Positions 47,284 to 58,207 of a stretch of 64,000 nucleotides of DNA are shown piece after piece. The stretch's first letter is position 1; every line of letters starts with the position of its first letter. This DNA comes from Luteimonas chenhongjianii (GTDB lineage: Bacteria; Pseudomonadota; Gammaproteobacteria; Xanthomonadales; Xanthomonadaceae): the NCBI RefSeq assembly GCF_002327105.1, contig NZ_CP023406.1, positions 1,426,001 through 1,490,000 of the forward strand, in the 5' to 3' direction. The translations under genes were made by a program, and so were the position numbers. The notes beneath the pieces were generated by a model. It was not told the DNA's origin. It saw only the letters and a program-made list of their open reading frames with translations, and made no database searches.

Positions 47284-48684
47284 TCACAGCACTTCGGACG
47301 CGAAATCGGCCAGACGCGAACGCTCGCCGCGGCGCAGGGTTACGTGGGCACTGTGCGCCCAGTGCTTGAACCGGTCGACCGCATAGGTCAGTCCCGACGT
47401 GGTTTCGGTGAGGTAGGGCGTATCGATCTGCTCGACATTGCCAAGGCACACGATCTTCGTCCCCGGCCCGGCGCGCGTGATCAGGGTCTTCATCTGCTTG
47501 GGCGTGAGGTTCTGAGCCTCGTCGAGGATCAGGTAGCGCGACAGGAACGTACGCCCGCGCATGAAGTTCATCGAGCGGATCTTGATGCGCGATGCCAGCA
47601 GGTCGTTGGTCGCCGCGCGGCCCCAGCTGCCGCCGGCCTGGTTGTGGGTGAGCACTTCGAGGTTGTCGGTCAGCGCGCCCATCCACGGCGTCATCTTCTC
47701 CTCCTCGGTACCGGGCAGGAAGCCGATGTCCTCACCGACACTGACCGTCGCGCGCGTCATGATGATCTCGCGATAGCGCTGCTGGTCCATCGTCTGCGCC
47801 AGGCCGGCCGCCAGCGCGAGCAGCGTCTTGCCCGTGCCGGCGGTGCCGAGCAGGGTGACGAAATCGATCTCCGGATCCATCAGTGCGTTGAGCGCGAAGT
47901 TCTGCTCGCGGTTGCGTGCGTTGATGCCCCAGACCGCATGCTGGATATGACGGAAGTCGTCGACGATCTGCAGCGTCGCGCGGCCGTCTTCGACCCTGAC
48001 CACCCGGAACTCCGATTCCTCGTCGCCCGGCAGGTACAGGAACTGGTTGGCGTGCCAGTCCTCCTCGCCCACCGCCAGCTCGTAGTACGTGCGGCCCTTG
48101 TCCGTCCAAGAGCGCAGGTCCTTGCCGTGCATCGACCAGAAATCCGCCGGCAGGGCGGTGGCGCCGGTATAGAGCAGGCTGAAATCGTCGAGCGCGCGGT
48201 CGTTTTCGTAGTCCTCGTTGCGGATGCCGGCGATCGACGCCTTGATCCGCAGGTTGATGTCCTTCGAGACGAACACCACCGGATAGTCCGGCTCGCTGCG
48301 CAGCAACTCGAGGATCGCGCCCAGGATGCGGTTGTCGGGCGCGGCCACACCGAACGAGGCCTGATCCTCGGACGGCACCGTGGTCTGGAACCGCAGCTTG
48401 CCCACGCTCTGCGCGCCGCGCAGCTGCAGGCCCTGCGGACGCTGCAGGGGCAGGCCGGTCGCCACCTGGTCGCTGCCCGCGCTCTGCAGAAGCTCGTTGA
48501 TGAACCGGCTGGCCTGGCGCGCACTGCGACTCGCCTCGCTCGTGCCCTTCTTGCCGTTGTCCAGCTCTTCGATCACCTGCATCGGCAGGTAGACATCGTG
48601 CTCCTCGAATTTGAACAGCGCTGTGGGGTCGTGCATCAGCACGTTGGTATCGAGCACGTAGACGCGTTTGCCTTCGGTCATCAT
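47284..48684 (-). CDS. PIN-PhoH protein (PhoH family ATPase with N-terminal PIN ribonuclease domain)
   Basis: The 466-residue protein starts at ATG 48684 (a second ATG follows directly). Residues 5 to about 140 form a PIN domain (VYVLDTNVLMHDPTAL, VIEELDNGKKG, PVVFVSKDINLRIKA) with the acidic residues of a metal-dependent nuclease. After a linker comes the PhoH domain (about 260-460) with Walker A LLGTAGTGKTLLAL (Lys286) and Walker B YLILDEAQNLTPKQMKTL. Such PIN-PhoH proteins are proposed RNA helicase/nucleases. It is transcribed downstream of gcvR and the PrxQ gene. Not a phosphate-regulon protein by sequence; no PHO box is seen upstream. Confidence 0.92.
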   Translation of the reverse strand: MMTEGKRVYVLDTNVLMHDPTALFKFEEHDVYLPMQVIEELDNGKKGTSEASRSARQASRFINELLQSAGSDQVATGLPLQRPQGLQLRGAQSVGKLRFQTTVPSEDQASFGVAAPDNRILGAILELLRSEPDYPVVFVSKDINLRIKASIAGIRNEDYENDRALDDFSLLYTGATALPADFWSMHGKDLRSWTDKGRTYYELAVGEEDWHANQFLYLPGDEESEFRVVRVEDGRATLQIVDDFRHIQHAVWGINARNREQNFALNALMDPEIDFVTLLGTAGTGKTLLALAAGLAQTMDQQRYREIIMTRATVSVGEDIGFLPGTEEEKMTPWMGALTDNLEVLTHNQAGGSWGRAATNDLLASRIKIRSMNFMRGRTFLSRYLILDEAQNLTPKQMKTLITRAGPGTKIVCLGNVEQIDTPYLTETTSGLTYAVDRFKHWAHSAHVTLRRGERSRLADFASEVL

Positions 48685-48808
48685 CGGAGTGTCGGCGTTC
48701 CGTAGTGGGAGGGGATGACGGAGCTGGAGATTGCGGTATCGCACACGCAACGCCGCGCCGCCGTGACCCCGGATGCGGGACGGCGTGCGGCTTGGAGAAT
48801 CGTTGCAG

Positions 48809-49291
48809 TCACTGCGACTGCGCGGCCTGGAGTGCTTCGAGGACGGCCTGCGCGTGGCCCGGGACACGGACCTTGCGCCACTCTGCGGCGATGCGGCTTT
48901 CGGGATCGATCAGGAACGTACTGCGCTCGATGCCCAGCACCTTGCGGCCGTACATGTTCTTCTCGCGGATCACGTCGAACGCGCGGCACAGCGCCTCGTC
49001 TGCATCGCTGACCAGCGCAAACGCATAGCCCTGCCTGGCGCAGAAGTTGTCGTGCGACTTCACGGAATCGCGCGAGACGCCGTAGACATCAGCGCCCAGC
49101 GCGGCGAACTGCGGCAGCCGCGCGTTGAAGTCGAGGCCCTCGGTGGTGCAGCCGGGCGTCGAGTCCCTGGGATAGAAATAGAGGACCAGCCAGCGTCCGG
49201 CATGGTCGGCCAGCGTGGCCGTCTCGCCGCCCGACAGCGCCAGTGGCAACTCCAGGGTGGCGGCTGCGAGCTTCTTGCGTGCTTGAGGCAT
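48809..49291 (-). CDS. bcp: Thioredoxin-dependent peroxiredoxin, Bcp/PrxQ family
   Basis: From ATG 49291 the protein has 160 residues. The peroxidatic Cys48 lies in PRDSTPGCTTEG. The resolving Cys five residues later found in E. coli Bcp is absent (Leu53); Cys84 in HDNFCARQG is the likely partner, as described for Xanthomonas PrxQ, where the resolving Cys lies in a later helix. A third Cys is at 102. It reduces peroxides in the cytoplasm with electrons from thioredoxin. It sits between gcvR and the PIN-PhoH gene on the minus strand; bcp next to gcvR is a common gammaproteobacterial pairing. Confidence 0.94.
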   Translation of the reverse strand: MPQARKKLAAATLELPLALSGGETATLADHAGRWLVLYFYPRDSTPGCTTEGLDFNARLPQFAALGADVYGVSRDSVKSHDNFCARQGYAFALVSDADEALCRAFDVIREKNMYGRKVLGIERSTFLIDPESRIAAEWRKVRVPGHAQAVLEALQAAQSQ

Positions 49292-49371
49292 CGTGCGAAC
49301 GGCGTTCCATTGCGGCAGGCAATTCCACAATGCGCGCGGCCGGGTGCTTTCGCAAGCGCCCGCGCGCAGGT

Positions 49372-49938
49372 TCAGAACTTCATCGGATCCATGATCGCGT
49401 CGAGGTTCAAGTGATCGCAGAACTCGAGGAAATCGTCGCGCAGCGCGGCGATGTGCATGTTGGCCGGAATGCCGATGGTGATCTGGGCCGAAAACATGTC
49501 GGCGCCGGTCTGCATCGCGCGATAGCGCGAGGAATGCAGGCTCTCGATCGTGATGCCCTGGCGGTCGAAGAAGTCGGCGAGCTGGAACAGGATGCCCGGC
49601 TTGTCGGCGGCGACCACTTCCACCACGTAAGGCAACAGGTTGGACTGCACCGGCTTGGGCCCCGTGCGGTACCACACCAGCTTGAGGTCCTCCTCGCGCT
49701 CGAGGCGCGTGAGCATGGCCTCGAGCTTCGCCACCGCGTCCCAGGGGCCGTTGGCCAATGCGGTGACCGAGACATCGCGGCCCACGGTCGACAGGCGGGT
49801 GTCGACGAGGTTGCAACCACTGTCGGCGATGCGGCGCGAAACGGACAGCAGCGGCGAGGCCGGATGCGTCGTATAGGCGTTGATCAGCAGATAGTTCTCG
49901 TTCGGCGAGGGCCGTGCTGCGGTGTCGGTATCGGTCAA
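49372..49938 (-). CDS. gcvR: Glycine cleavage system regulator GcvR (two ACT domains)
   Basis: A 188-residue protein with two ACT domains: about 16-90 ([38 protein letters not shown]) and about 103-180 ([33 protein letters not shown]). No DNA-binding domain is present, as in E. coli GcvR, which binds glycine and holds the activator GcvA inactive. A gcvA gene is not seen here, so the partner in this organism is open. It is divergent from dapA across a 212-base gap and first in a minus-strand series with bcp. Confidence 0.92.
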   Translation of the reverse strand: MTDTDTAARPSPNENYLLINAYTTHPASPLLSVSRRIADSGCNLVDTRLSTVGRDVSVTALANGPWDAVAKLEAMLTRLEREEDLKLVWYRTGPKPVQSNLLPYVVEVVAADKPGILFQLADFFDRQGITIESLHSSRYRAMQTGADMFSAQITIGIPANMHIAALRDDFLEFCDHLNLDAIMDPMKF

Positions 49939-50150
49939 GGGGGGGTCCGCGGCGGGAAACGGGTCGACCGGGCGGTCGATGGCGACTGGAGGGTGAACGG
50001 CGTCCGGACGGTACCGGATGCGCGGATCAGCATACTTGCCGGTCCTTCATGGCCGCAAGTAACATCGGCCGGCAATTTTCCGTGCCAAATCGCCGTTTTA
50101 TCGCGGGCGCGCACTCTCAGGCCCACCGGGCCGCTCACCGGATCAACGTC

Positions 50151-51053
50151 TTGCGACTCTCAGGCAGCATCACCGCACTTGCCACTCCCTTCGATGCCGA
50201 TGGCGCACTGGACCGTGCCGCGTGGAAGCGACTGCTCGAGAGCCAGATCGACGCCGGCACCCAGGGCCTCGTGGTCGCGGGTTCGACCGGCGAGGCGGCC
50301 GCGCTGGATGACGGAGAGTACGAGTGGCTGGTGACTTCGGCTGTCGCGATGGCCGCCGGGCGCGTGCCGGTGCTGGCAGGGACCGGTATGTCGGCGACCG
50401 CCAGGACGGTCGCGGCGACCCGCCGGCTCGCCGCGATGGGCGCGGATGTCGCGCTGGTCGTCGTCCCGCCGTACGTGCGGCCGACCCAGGCCGGACTTGT
50501 GGCGCATTACCGCGCAGTCGCGGACGAGGGCGGACTTCCGGTCCTGCTCTACAACGTGCCCGGACGAACCGGCGTCGACATGTTGCCCGCCACGGTCGCC
50601 GAACTCGCCACGCATCCACGCATTGTCGGCATCAAGGAGGCCCACGATGGCGTCGAACGCATGCAGGCGCTGCTGGCGCTGCAGAGCGAGTCCTTCGCCG
50701 TGCTCAGTGGCGATGATCCGAGCGCCGCACGTGCGATGCTTGCTGGTGCCGACGGCGTGATCTCGGTCGCATCCAATATCGTGCCGGCGGCGTTCCGCCA
50801 GCTGTGCGACCTGGCCCGGGCCGGTAGGGCCGACGCGGCCGGCGCCCTGGATGCGCGGCTCAAGCCGGTCCAGGCGTTCTGCGGGGTCGAATCCAATCCC
50901 ATTCCCGTCAAGGCGGTGCTGGCGAGGCAGGGCTACGGCCACGGCCTGCGCCTGCCTCTGACGACACTGGCCGAGGCGCACCGCGCCGAAGCCGACGATG
51001 TGACGCGACTCGCGGCGGACATTGAAGCGTCCTGCCGCGCCCGCGCCGCCTGA
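50151..51053 (+). CDS. dapA: 4-hydroxy-tetrahydrodipicolinate synthase
   Basis: I choose TTG 50151: it gives 300 residues and puts the Schiff-base lysine at 162 (GIKEAHDG) and the catalytic tyrosine at 134 ([10 protein letters not shown]), one off the E. coli numbers 161 and 133. An upstream in-frame ATG at 50049 would add an unconserved stretch. The pyruvate/Thr motif is GSTGEAA. The enzyme condenses pyruvate and aspartate semialdehyde, the committed step to diaminopimelate and lysine, so it feeds peptidoglycan. The next gene is a BamC-like lipoprotein, the same order as dapA-bamC in E. coli. Confidence 0.94.
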   Translation: MRLSGSITALATPFDADGALDRAAWKRLLESQIDAGTQGLVVAGSTGEAAALDDGEYEWLVTSAVAMAAGRVPVLAGTGMSATARTVAATRRLAAMGADVALVVVPPYVRPTQAGLVAHYRAVADEGGLPVLLYNVPGRTGVDMLPATVAELATHPRIVGIKEAHDGVERMQALLALQSESFAVLSGDDPSAARAMLAGADGVISVASNIVPAAFRQLCDLARAGRADAAGALDARLKPVQAFCGVESNPIPVKAVLARQGYGHGLRLPLTTLAEAHRAEADDVTRLAADIEASCRARAA

Positions 51054-51072
51054 TTTCCCAGGAGATACCACG

Positions 51073-51585
51073 ATGCGTCTACCCCGTTCCTCCATGCGCT
51101 ATGTCGCCATTGCTGCAGTTGCGGTCGCAGTCGTGGGCACCAGCGGCTGCCGCTGGTTCAAGAAGGACAACGCGCTCTATGCGCAGAGCCCTGAAACCCG
51201 TCCGCTGGAAGTGCCGCCCGATCTCGATCTGCCGCGGGCCGATGGCGCGATGGCATTGCCGGGCACCCCCAGCTCGGTCACCCGGTCCGCGACCGGCGCG
51301 GCCCAGGCCAATCCGAACGTCTCGTTCGCCGTGCCCGGGCAGCGCGATGCGGTGTTCGCCCAGGTCGGGCAGGCGCTCGCGGCCACTGACGGGGTCACCG
51401 TCAACAGCCGGTCAGAGGCGCTTGGTACGTATGACATCAGCTACGCCGGCAGCCAGTTCCTGCTCCGCGTGGCCTCGGGCCAGGACGGCGCGGTGGTATC
51501 GGCGGTCGATGCGCGTGGCGTCGCGGCGGCCGGCGAGGCGCCGACGCGCCTGATCGCATCGTTGCGTGCCGCGCTGGCGCCTTAA
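51073..51585 (+). CDS. bamC: BamC-like outer-membrane assembly lipoprotein, short form
   Basis: The 170-residue protein from ATG 51073 (AGGAGAT upstream) has a lipoprotein signal ending VGTSGC (Cys at about 26). The mature N-terminus, LYAQSPETRPLEVPPDLDLP, is the conserved lasso segment of BamC that lies on BamD. A single domain of about 85 residues follows, so the protein is roughly half the length of E. coli BamC (344), which has two helix-grip domains. Placement directly after dapA supports the assignment. It would help BamA insert outer-membrane proteins. Confidence 0.85.
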   Translation: MRLPRSSMRYVAIAAVAVAVVGTSGCRWFKKDNALYAQSPETRPLEVPPDLDLPRADGAMALPGTPSSVTRSATGAAQANPNVSFAVPGQRDAVFAQVGQALAATDGVTVNSRSEALGTYDISYAGSQFLLRVASGQDGAVVSAVDARGVAAAGEAPTRLIASLRAALAP

Positions 51586-51623
51586 CGCTCCTGCGTCGGC
51601 CGGTCCACCTGCGGACATGTACG

Positions 51624-51657
51624 AAAACGGGCGCCTCGGCGCCCGTTCTTGTTTCTT
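51624..51657. terminator. Bidirectional terminator between bamC and fdxA
   Basis: Nine-base arms (ACGGGCGCC / GGCGCCCGT) are flanked by AAAA on the left and a T-rich tail (TCTTGTTTCTTT) on the right. It can end bamC on the plus strand and fdxA on the minus strand. Confidence 0.85.
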
Positions 51658-51678
51658 TGGGTGGAAGCGCCGTGTGGA

Positions 51679-52002
51679 TCAGCGCTCCAGCAGCGGCAGC
51701 TTGTCCGGCTTGCCTTCCCAATCCTTCGCGTCCGGCATCGGGTCCTTGCGCGTGGTGATCACCGGCCAGGCTTTTGCCAGCTCGGCGTTCAGTGCGACGA
51801 ACGCCTCCTGTCCGGCCGGCACGTCGTCCTCGGGATAGATCGCATTGATCGGGCATTCCGGCTCGCACAAGGTGCAGTCGATGCACTCGTCCGGGTCGAT
51901 GACGAGGAAGTTCGGGCCTTCGTGGAAACAGTCCACCGGACAGACCTCGACGCAGTCGGTGTACTTGCACTTGATGCAGTTTTCGGTGACGACGAAAGGC
52001 AT
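51679..52002 (-). CDS. fdxA: Seven-iron ferredoxin FdxA
   Basis: A 107-residue protein with the 7Fe-8S ferredoxin pattern: N-terminal [20 protein letters not shown] (Cys 9, 17, 21, 25 with an additional Cys12) and the 4Fe-4S motif [13 protein letters not shown] (Cys 40, 43, 46, 50). The C-terminal 50-residue extension ([20 protein letters not shown]) is typical of FdxA from proteobacteria. It carries electrons at low potential in the cytoplasm; partners are unknown. Convergent with bamC, sharing a terminator. Confidence 0.95.
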   Translation of the reverse strand: MPFVVTENCIKCKYTDCVEVCPVDCFHEGPNFLVIDPDECIDCTLCEPECPINAIYPEDDVPAGQEAFVALNAELAKAWPVITTRKDPMPDAKDWEGKPDKLPLLER

Positions 52003-52305
52003 GGATTCGGATCGAGCGGGGCGACGAGGGATTGCAGTTTAAGGCAGCGCCCGCGGCACCGGTGCGAAGTGTTTCCATTTGTACGCCTGCCCATGAGCGA
52101 GAGTTCCCGGAAGTCCGGCCGCTGGCTTCGGAAGAACCAGTTCATGACGAGGCGTCGCGCATGCGTACCGCGGCTGTGCCCGGTGCTGCGCTACGTCGCC
52201 AGGGGTCATGGGGCGGCCCCTGGCCGGCCAACCAGTTCTGCAGGCGATGCCGACACCCGCATGCCCGAGCGGCGCAGTGCAATCCGGGAGGCCGGAATCT
52301 GTCCC
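52003..52305. other. 303-base gap between fdxA start and the tRNA-Glu terminator
   Basis: It holds the fdxA promoter, which must lie near 52020-52060 on the minus strand, where an AT-richer patch (TTAAACTGCAATCCC) is seen. A 72-codon open frame (52093-52308, plus) has no ribosome-binding site and no recognisable content. Nothing else is evident. Confidence 0.5.
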
Positions 52306-52346
52306 TGAAAAGCAGAAAGGCCCACGCCGGTCGGCATGGGCCTTTC
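52306..52346 (-). terminator. Intrinsic terminator of tRNA-Glu
   Basis: Arms GAAAGGCCCA / TGGGCCTTTC extend inward with G-C and one G-U pair. They lie ten bases past the tRNA on the minus strand and are followed there by TGCTTTT. Confidence 0.8.
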
Positions 52347-52355
52347 GCTTTGATA

Positions 52356-52431
52356 TGGTGCTCCCTACGGGATTCGAACCCGTGTTTTAGCCTTGAGAGG
52401 GCCACGTCCTGGGCCTCTAGACGAAGGGAGC
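52356..52431 (-). tRNA. tRNA-Glu (anticodon CUC)
   Basis: A 76-base minus-strand tRNA. Acceptor arms GCTCCCT / AGGGAGC, discriminator A, encoded CCA. The D-arm TTCGTCTAGAGGCC is that of bacterial tRNA-Glu. The anticodon loop CTCTCAA carries CTC, reading GAG. The anticodon stem has one G-U pair. The high-GC genome explains a separate gene for the GAG codon. Confidence 0.93.
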
Positions 52432-52558
52432 TGGGGTCCGCCGCAAGCGGCGCCGGTTGGACGACCGGTCTGCAAACGCGTCTAAGACGTGTGCAGCTTG
52501 CTAGTATAGCAGGCTTGCTGGCGCCGCAACGGCCGCCTGAGAAAAATTTCAGAACTTG

Positions 52559-53896
52559 ATGCATACCCATTCCACGCCCGTTCCAGACGCCGTGACTGCT
52601 CAGCTGCGGATCATTCCGCGCGACCAGCACATCATCTCGCGCCGGCAGATCAGCCAGAACGCGTTGCGGGTGCTGTATCGCCTGCACGAGTCCGGGCATG
52701 AGGCCTATCTGGTCGGCGGCGCGGTCCGCGACCTGCTTGTCGGCCTGGTTCCGAAGGACTTCGACATTGCGACCGACGCCACGCCCGAGCAGGTCAAGGC
52801 GCTGTTCCGCAACTGCCGCCTGATCGGCCGCCGGTTCCGGCTGGCGCATGTGGTGTTCGGTCGCGAGATCATCGAGGTCGCGACGTTCCGCGCCAACGTC
52901 GACGATGGCAGCGGAGACCGCGAGGTTCACGATGGTGGACGCCTGCTGCGCGACAACGTCTACGGCACGATCGAAGACGATGCGGTCCGCCGCGACTTCA
53001 CTGCCAACGCGTTGTATTACGCGATCGCCGACTTCTCGGTGCGCGATTACACCGGCGGCTACGAAGACGTGCAGAACCGCGTGATGCGGCTGATCGGCGA
53101 CCCGGAAACGCGTTATCGCGAAGACCCGGTGCGGATGCTGCGTGCGGTGCGGCTGGCGGCCAAGCTGGACTTCACGATCGAGCCCGGGACGGCCGAGCCG
53201 ATCCCGCGCCTGGCGTCGCTGTTGTCGGAGGCTGCGCCCGCACGCCTGTTCGAGGAGTGCCTGAAGCTGTTCCTGTCCGGGCACGCGGTTGCGAGTTTCG
53301 AACAGCTGGAGCGCTACGGCCTGCTGCCGGCGCTGTTTCCAGAATCGGCCGCGGCGCTGGCGAGCAACCGCAGCGGAGCACTGCGCGCGATCGTGCTTGC
53401 CGGTCTCGCGTCGACGGATGCCCGCATCGCCGCGGGCGATCCGGTTTCGCCGGCATTTCTCTTCGCCACGCTGCTGTGGCCGGCCTTCTGCCGCACCTGG
53501 ATGAAGCTCCAGGCCGACGGCGTGCATGCGGTGGAAGCGCAACGCCGCGCAGCCGATCGCGTGACCCTGCACCAGCTGTCGACCGTCGCACTGCCGCGAC
53601 GGTTCTCGCTGCCGATGCAGGAAATCTGGCTGCTGCAGGCGCGCTTCCCGCTGCGCCAGCGCAAGCGTGTCACGCGCACGCTGTCGCATCCGCGTTTTCG
53701 CGCGGCCTTCGATTTCCTTGTATTGCGACAGACCGCGTCCGATGCGCACAGCGCGGACGTCGCGTTCTGGGAAGAGGCGCAACACGATCCGGACAACGCG
53801 ATCGCGCTGTATCCGGGCGAGGACGAGGCCGATGGCGAGGCCGATGCCCCGCGCAAGCGCCGTCGGCGGCGCCGCGCTCCGGTCGCCGCCGGGTGA
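52559..53896 (+). CDS. pcnB: Poly(A) polymerase I
   Basis: The 445-residue protein begins at ATG 52559 (a TTG one codon earlier is also in frame). The class II nucleotidyltransferase core is clear: AYLVGGAVRDLLVGLVPKDF with the catalytic DFDIATDATPEQ, then GRRFRLAHVVFG, RRDFTANALYY and EDPVRMLRAVRLAAKLDF. The C-terminus is strongly basic (KRRRRRRAP), typical of PcnB and not of CCA-adding enzymes. It adds A tails to RNA 3' ends and promotes decay. It heads a plus-strand run with folK and the pan genes. Confidence 0.95.
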   Translation: MHTHSTPVPDAVTAQLRIIPRDQHIISRRQISQNALRVLYRLHESGHEAYLVGGAVRDLLVGLVPKDFDIATDATPEQVKALFRNCRLIGRRFRLAHVVFGREIIEVATFRANVDDGSGDREVHDGGRLLRDNVYGTIEDDAVRRDFTANALYYAIADFSVRDYTGGYEDVQNRVMRLIGDPETRYREDPVRMLRAVRLAAKLDFTIEPGTAEPIPRLASLLSEAAPARLFEECLKLFLSGHAVASFEQLERYGLLPALFPESAAALASNRSGALRAIVLAGLASTDARIAAGDPVSPAFLFATLLWPAFCRTWMKLQADGVHAVEAQRRAADRVTLHQLSTVALPRRFSLPMQEIWLLQARFPLRQRKRVTRTLSHPRFRAAFDFLVLRQTASDAHSADVAFWEEAQHDPDNAIALYPGEDEADGEADAPRKRRRRRRAPVAAG

Positions 53897-53936
53897 ATCA
53901 GGGCCGCGCGATACGTCGGCGGCATTGGAGGCTCCG

Positions 53937-54431
53937 ATGAACGTGCGTGCCTTCGTCGGGCTCGGTGGAAACCTGGGCGATGTGCCGCGGGTGATCCGCG
54001 CCGCCGCCGCCGCGCTCGCCGCGCTGCCGGGGGTGACTGACCTGCGCTTGTCCTCGCTGTACCGAACGCCGGCCTGGGGGCGGGCCGACCAGCCTGATTT
54101 CGTCAACGCGGTCGCCATGCTGGATACCGCGCTCGCGCCGATGGATCTGCTCGACGCCCTGCTGGGCATCGAACAGGACTTCGGTCGCAGCCGCAGCGAG
54201 GCACCCGGGGACCAGTGGGGGCCGCGCACTCTGGACCTGGATCTGCTGCTTTATGGCGATGCCGTCATCGCACTGCCGGGATTGACCGTTCCGCACCCGC
54301 GCATGCACCAACGTGCCTTCGTGCTTGTTCCGCTGCTGGAACTCGATGCCGGCGTCCAGATCCCGACGGTCGGCGCGGCCGCCGACGCGCTCGTGGTCGT
54401 GGATCGCGCAGGCATCGAAGCGCTAGGCTAG
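53937..54431 (+). CDS. folK: 2-amino-4-hydroxy-6-hydroxymethyldihydropteridine pyrophosphokinase
   Basis: A 164-residue protein from ATG 53937 with the HPPK motifs [10 protein letters not shown] (ATP/pterin loop), [20 protein letters not shown] and the signature [15 protein letters not shown], followed by [13 protein letters not shown]. It transfers pyrophosphate from ATP to the pterin before folate assembly. Order pcnB-folK-panB-panC-panD is common in gammaproteobacteria. It is separated from panB by only four bases. Confidence 0.96.
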   Translation: MNVRAFVGLGGNLGDVPRVIRAAAAALAALPGVTDLRLSSLYRTPAWGRADQPDFVNAVAMLDTALAPMDLLDALLGIEQDFGRSRSEAPGDQWGPRTLDLDLLLYGDAVIALPGLTVPHPRMHQRAFVLVPLLELDAGVQIPTVGAAADALVVVDRAGIEALG

Positions 54432-54435
54432 CGCC

Positions 54436-55251
54436 ATGAATCCTTCCGCTCCCGCGCCGGTCACCGTGCCCGCGCTGTTCGAGGCCCGCGCAGCCGGCCG
54501 TCGCCTGACCATGCTCACGGCCTACGACGCCGGCTTCGCCCGGACGCTCGATGCCGCAGGCGTGGATCTGCTGCTGGTCGGCGATTCGCTGGGCATGGTG
54601 GTGCAGGGCCATGGCTCGACCTTGCCGGTGACGGTCGATGACATCGCCTATCACACCGCCTGCGTCGCACGTGCGGTGCGGCGGGCGCTGGTGGTCGCCG
54701 ATCTGCCGTTCCAGGCCGACGCGACGCCGGAGCGCGCGCTCGATGCCGCGACGCGCCTGCTGCAGGCCGGCGCCGGCATGGTCAAGCTCGAGGGGGCGAC
54801 AGCGAACAAGTGCGAGGTCGTGCGCTTTCTCGTCGATCGCGAGATCCCGGTCTGCGCGCACCTGGGCCTGACACCGCAGTCGGTGCTGCGTTTCGGCGGC
54901 TTCAAGGTGCAGGGTCGCGGCGATACCGCCGCGCAGGCGCTGCGTGACGATGCGCAGGCGATCGTCGCGGCGGGTGCCACGCTGGTCGTGCTCGAAGGTG
55001 TGCCGGCCGCGCTGGCCACCGGCATCACCGCCGATTCGCCGGTGCCGACGATCGGCATTGGCGCCGGTCCCGGCTGCGACGGCCAGGTGCTGGTACTGCA
55101 CGACATGCTCGGCCTGGACAGCGGGCATCGACGTCCGAAGTTCGTGCGCGACTTCCTGGCCGAGGGCGGCTCGGTCTCCGGCGCCGTGCGCGCCTACGTC
55201 GCGGCGGTACAGGACGGCAGCTTCCCCGGCCGCGAACATTCCTACAGCTGA
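54436..55251 (+). CDS. panB: 3-methyl-2-oxobutanoate hydroxymethyltransferase
   Basis: A 271-residue TIM-barrel enzyme: [59 protein letters not shown] and the closing [20 protein letters not shown] are PanB signatures. It transfers a hydroxymethyl group from methylenetetrahydrofolate to ketoisovalerate, the first step to pantoate; folate comes from the route served by the adjacent folK. Standard length. panC follows after 31 bases. Confidence 0.97.
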   Translation: MNPSAPAPVTVPALFEARAAGRRLTMLTAYDAGFARTLDAAGVDLLLVGDSLGMVVQGHGSTLPVTVDDIAYHTACVARAVRRALVVADLPFQADATPERALDAATRLLQAGAGMVKLEGATANKCEVVRFLVDREIPVCAHLGLTPQSVLRFGGFKVQGRGDTAAQALRDDAQAIVAAGATLVVLEGVPAALATGITADSPVPTIGIGAGPGCDGQVLVLHDMLGLDSGHRRPKFVRDFLAEGGSVSGAVRAYVAAVQDGSFPGREHSYS

Positions 55252-55282
55252 GCGCCTGCGCCGGCACGCATACAGAACTCCG

Positions 55283-56149
55283 ATGATCGAAACCGTTGAC
55301 ACCCTGTCCGTGCTGCGCGCGCGGATCCTTGAATGGAAGCGCGCCGGTCTGCGGATCGGTCTGGTGCCGACCATGGGCAACCTGCATGCCGGCCACTTCA
55401 GCCTGGTCGAAGCGCTGCGCGCGCGGGTCGATCGCGTGGTCGCCAGCGTGTTCGTCAACCCCACCCAGTTCGGTCCGAACGAGGATTTCGCGCGCTATCC
55501 GCGCACGCCCGAGCGCGATGCCGAGGGGCTGGATGCCGCCGGTTGTGATCTGCTGTGGCTGCCGACGGTGGAAGCGATGTATCCGCTCGGACTGCACAAC
55601 GCGGTCACTGTGCGCGTCCCGGGTGTGTCGGAAATCCTCGACGGGGCCCATCGCCCGGGGCACTTCGATGGCGTGGCCACGGTGGTTGCGCGCCTGCTGA
55701 ACCAGGTGCAGCCCGATGTCGCCGCGTTCGGCCGCAAGGACTACCAGCAGCTGGCCGTGATCTCGCATCTGGTCACCGACCTGGCGTTCCCGGTCGACTT
55801 GTTGCCGGTGGCGATCGCGCGTGAGCCGGACGGTCTTGCGATGAGCTCACGCAACCAGTATCTCGATACCGCCTCCCGCGCGCGCGCGCCGGCCCTGTAC
55901 CGGTCGTTGCTGGCATTGGCGCAGGCGATGCGGAGCGGGTCCCCGGCAGCCGAGGCCGCGTCCCAGGCCATTGCGGCGCTTCGGGCGGAGGGCTTCGACG
56001 TCGATTATGTCGAGGTGCGCGCCCCGGACCTGTCGCCGTACCTCGCCGGTCAGCCCGTGGCGGTGGCGCTGGCCGCCGCGCGCCTGGGCGGAACGCGGCT
56101 GATCGACAATCTGGAATTCAGGCTGGACGCTGCGCCGTCGGCCGGCTGA
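55283..56149 (+). CDS. panC: Pantothenate synthetase
   Basis: The 288-residue enzyme starts at ATG 55283. VPTMGNLHAGHFSLVEALR carries the HxGH ATP motif, followed by FVNPTQFGPNEDFARYPRT, FGRKDYQQL and MSSRNQYL (KMSKS-like loop). The panC signature is complete. It joins pantoate and beta-alanine at the expense of ATP. Beta-alanine is supplied by panD immediately downstream. The first codons (IETVDTLSVLRARILEWKR) align with the family, supporting the start. Confidence 0.97.
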   Translation: MIETVDTLSVLRARILEWKRAGLRIGLVPTMGNLHAGHFSLVEALRARVDRVVASVFVNPTQFGPNEDFARYPRTPERDAEGLDAAGCDLLWLPTVEAMYPLGLHNAVTVRVPGVSEILDGAHRPGHFDGVATVVARLLNQVQPDVAAFGRKDYQQLAVISHLVTDLAFPVDLLPVAIAREPDGLAMSSRNQYLDTASRARAPALYRSLLALAQAMRSGSPAAEAASQAIAALRAEGFDVDYVEVRAPDLSPYLAGQPVAVALAAARLGGTRLIDNLEFRLDAAPSAG

Positions 56150-56178
56150 ACTTGCCGCCAGTCGTTGCGGCGGCAATG

Positions 56179-56206
56179 TTGCGATGCCGCAGATGGTCCC
56201 TATACT
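56179..56206 (+). promoter_or_regulatory. Candidate sigma-70 promoter for panD-pgi
   Basis: TTGCGA (56179-56184) and TATACT (56201-56206) with 16 bases between them lie in the 114-base panC-panD gap and would give a leader of about 50 bases. It suggests that panD and pgi can be transcribed apart from panBC. Confidence 0.5.
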
Positions 56207-56263
56207 TCGCGGTTCCTGCGGGTTTCCCGCGTTGTCCGATGCCGTGATCGCACGGCCACCGCC

Positions 56264-56643
56264 ATGCAACTGACCCTGCTCAAAGCCAAGATCCACCGCG
56301 CGTCCGTCACCCACGCCGAGCTGCACTACGAAGGCTCGTGCGCCATCGACGGGCGTCTGCTCGACCTGGCGGGCATCCGCGAGTACGAGCGCATCGAGAT
56401 CTACAACATCGACAACGGTGAGCGTTTCGCGACCTATGCGATCCGCGCCGACGTCGGCAGCGGCATCATCTCGGTCAACGGCGCGGCCGCGCACAAGGCC
56501 GGAGTGGGCGATCTGCTGATCATCTGCGCCTACGGCGCGCTGGACGAGGCCGACGTGGCCGGGTTCAAGCCCAAGCTGGTGTATGTCGACCGCGACAACC
56601 GCATGACCCACACCAACGAGTCCATTCCGGCGCAGGCCGCCTG

Positions 56644-56644
<1 letters not shown>
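56264..56644 (+). CDS. panD: Aspartate 1-decarboxylase (pyruvoyl enzyme)
   Basis: A 126-residue proenzyme: [20 protein letters not shown] leads to the self-cleavage site Gly24-Ser25 in YEGSCAIDG, which yields the pyruvoyl cofactor at Ser25. [13 protein letters not shown] and the [19 protein letters not shown] loop complete the double-psi barrel. It makes beta-alanine from aspartate for pantothenate. The TGA shares a base with the ATG of pgi at 56644, so pgi translation is coupled. Confidence 0.97.
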
Positions 56645-58170
<1,526 letters not shown>

Positions 58171-58207
58171 GTAGCGGGCGTCGCTTGCGACGGAGGGCGC
58201 TGTCGGA

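Noticed and set aside
52093..52308. Possible 72-codon gene upstream of fdxA
   Set aside because: No ribosome-binding site, Arg/Ser/Gly-rich composition typical of random high-GC frames, and its end runs into the tRNA-Glu terminator.
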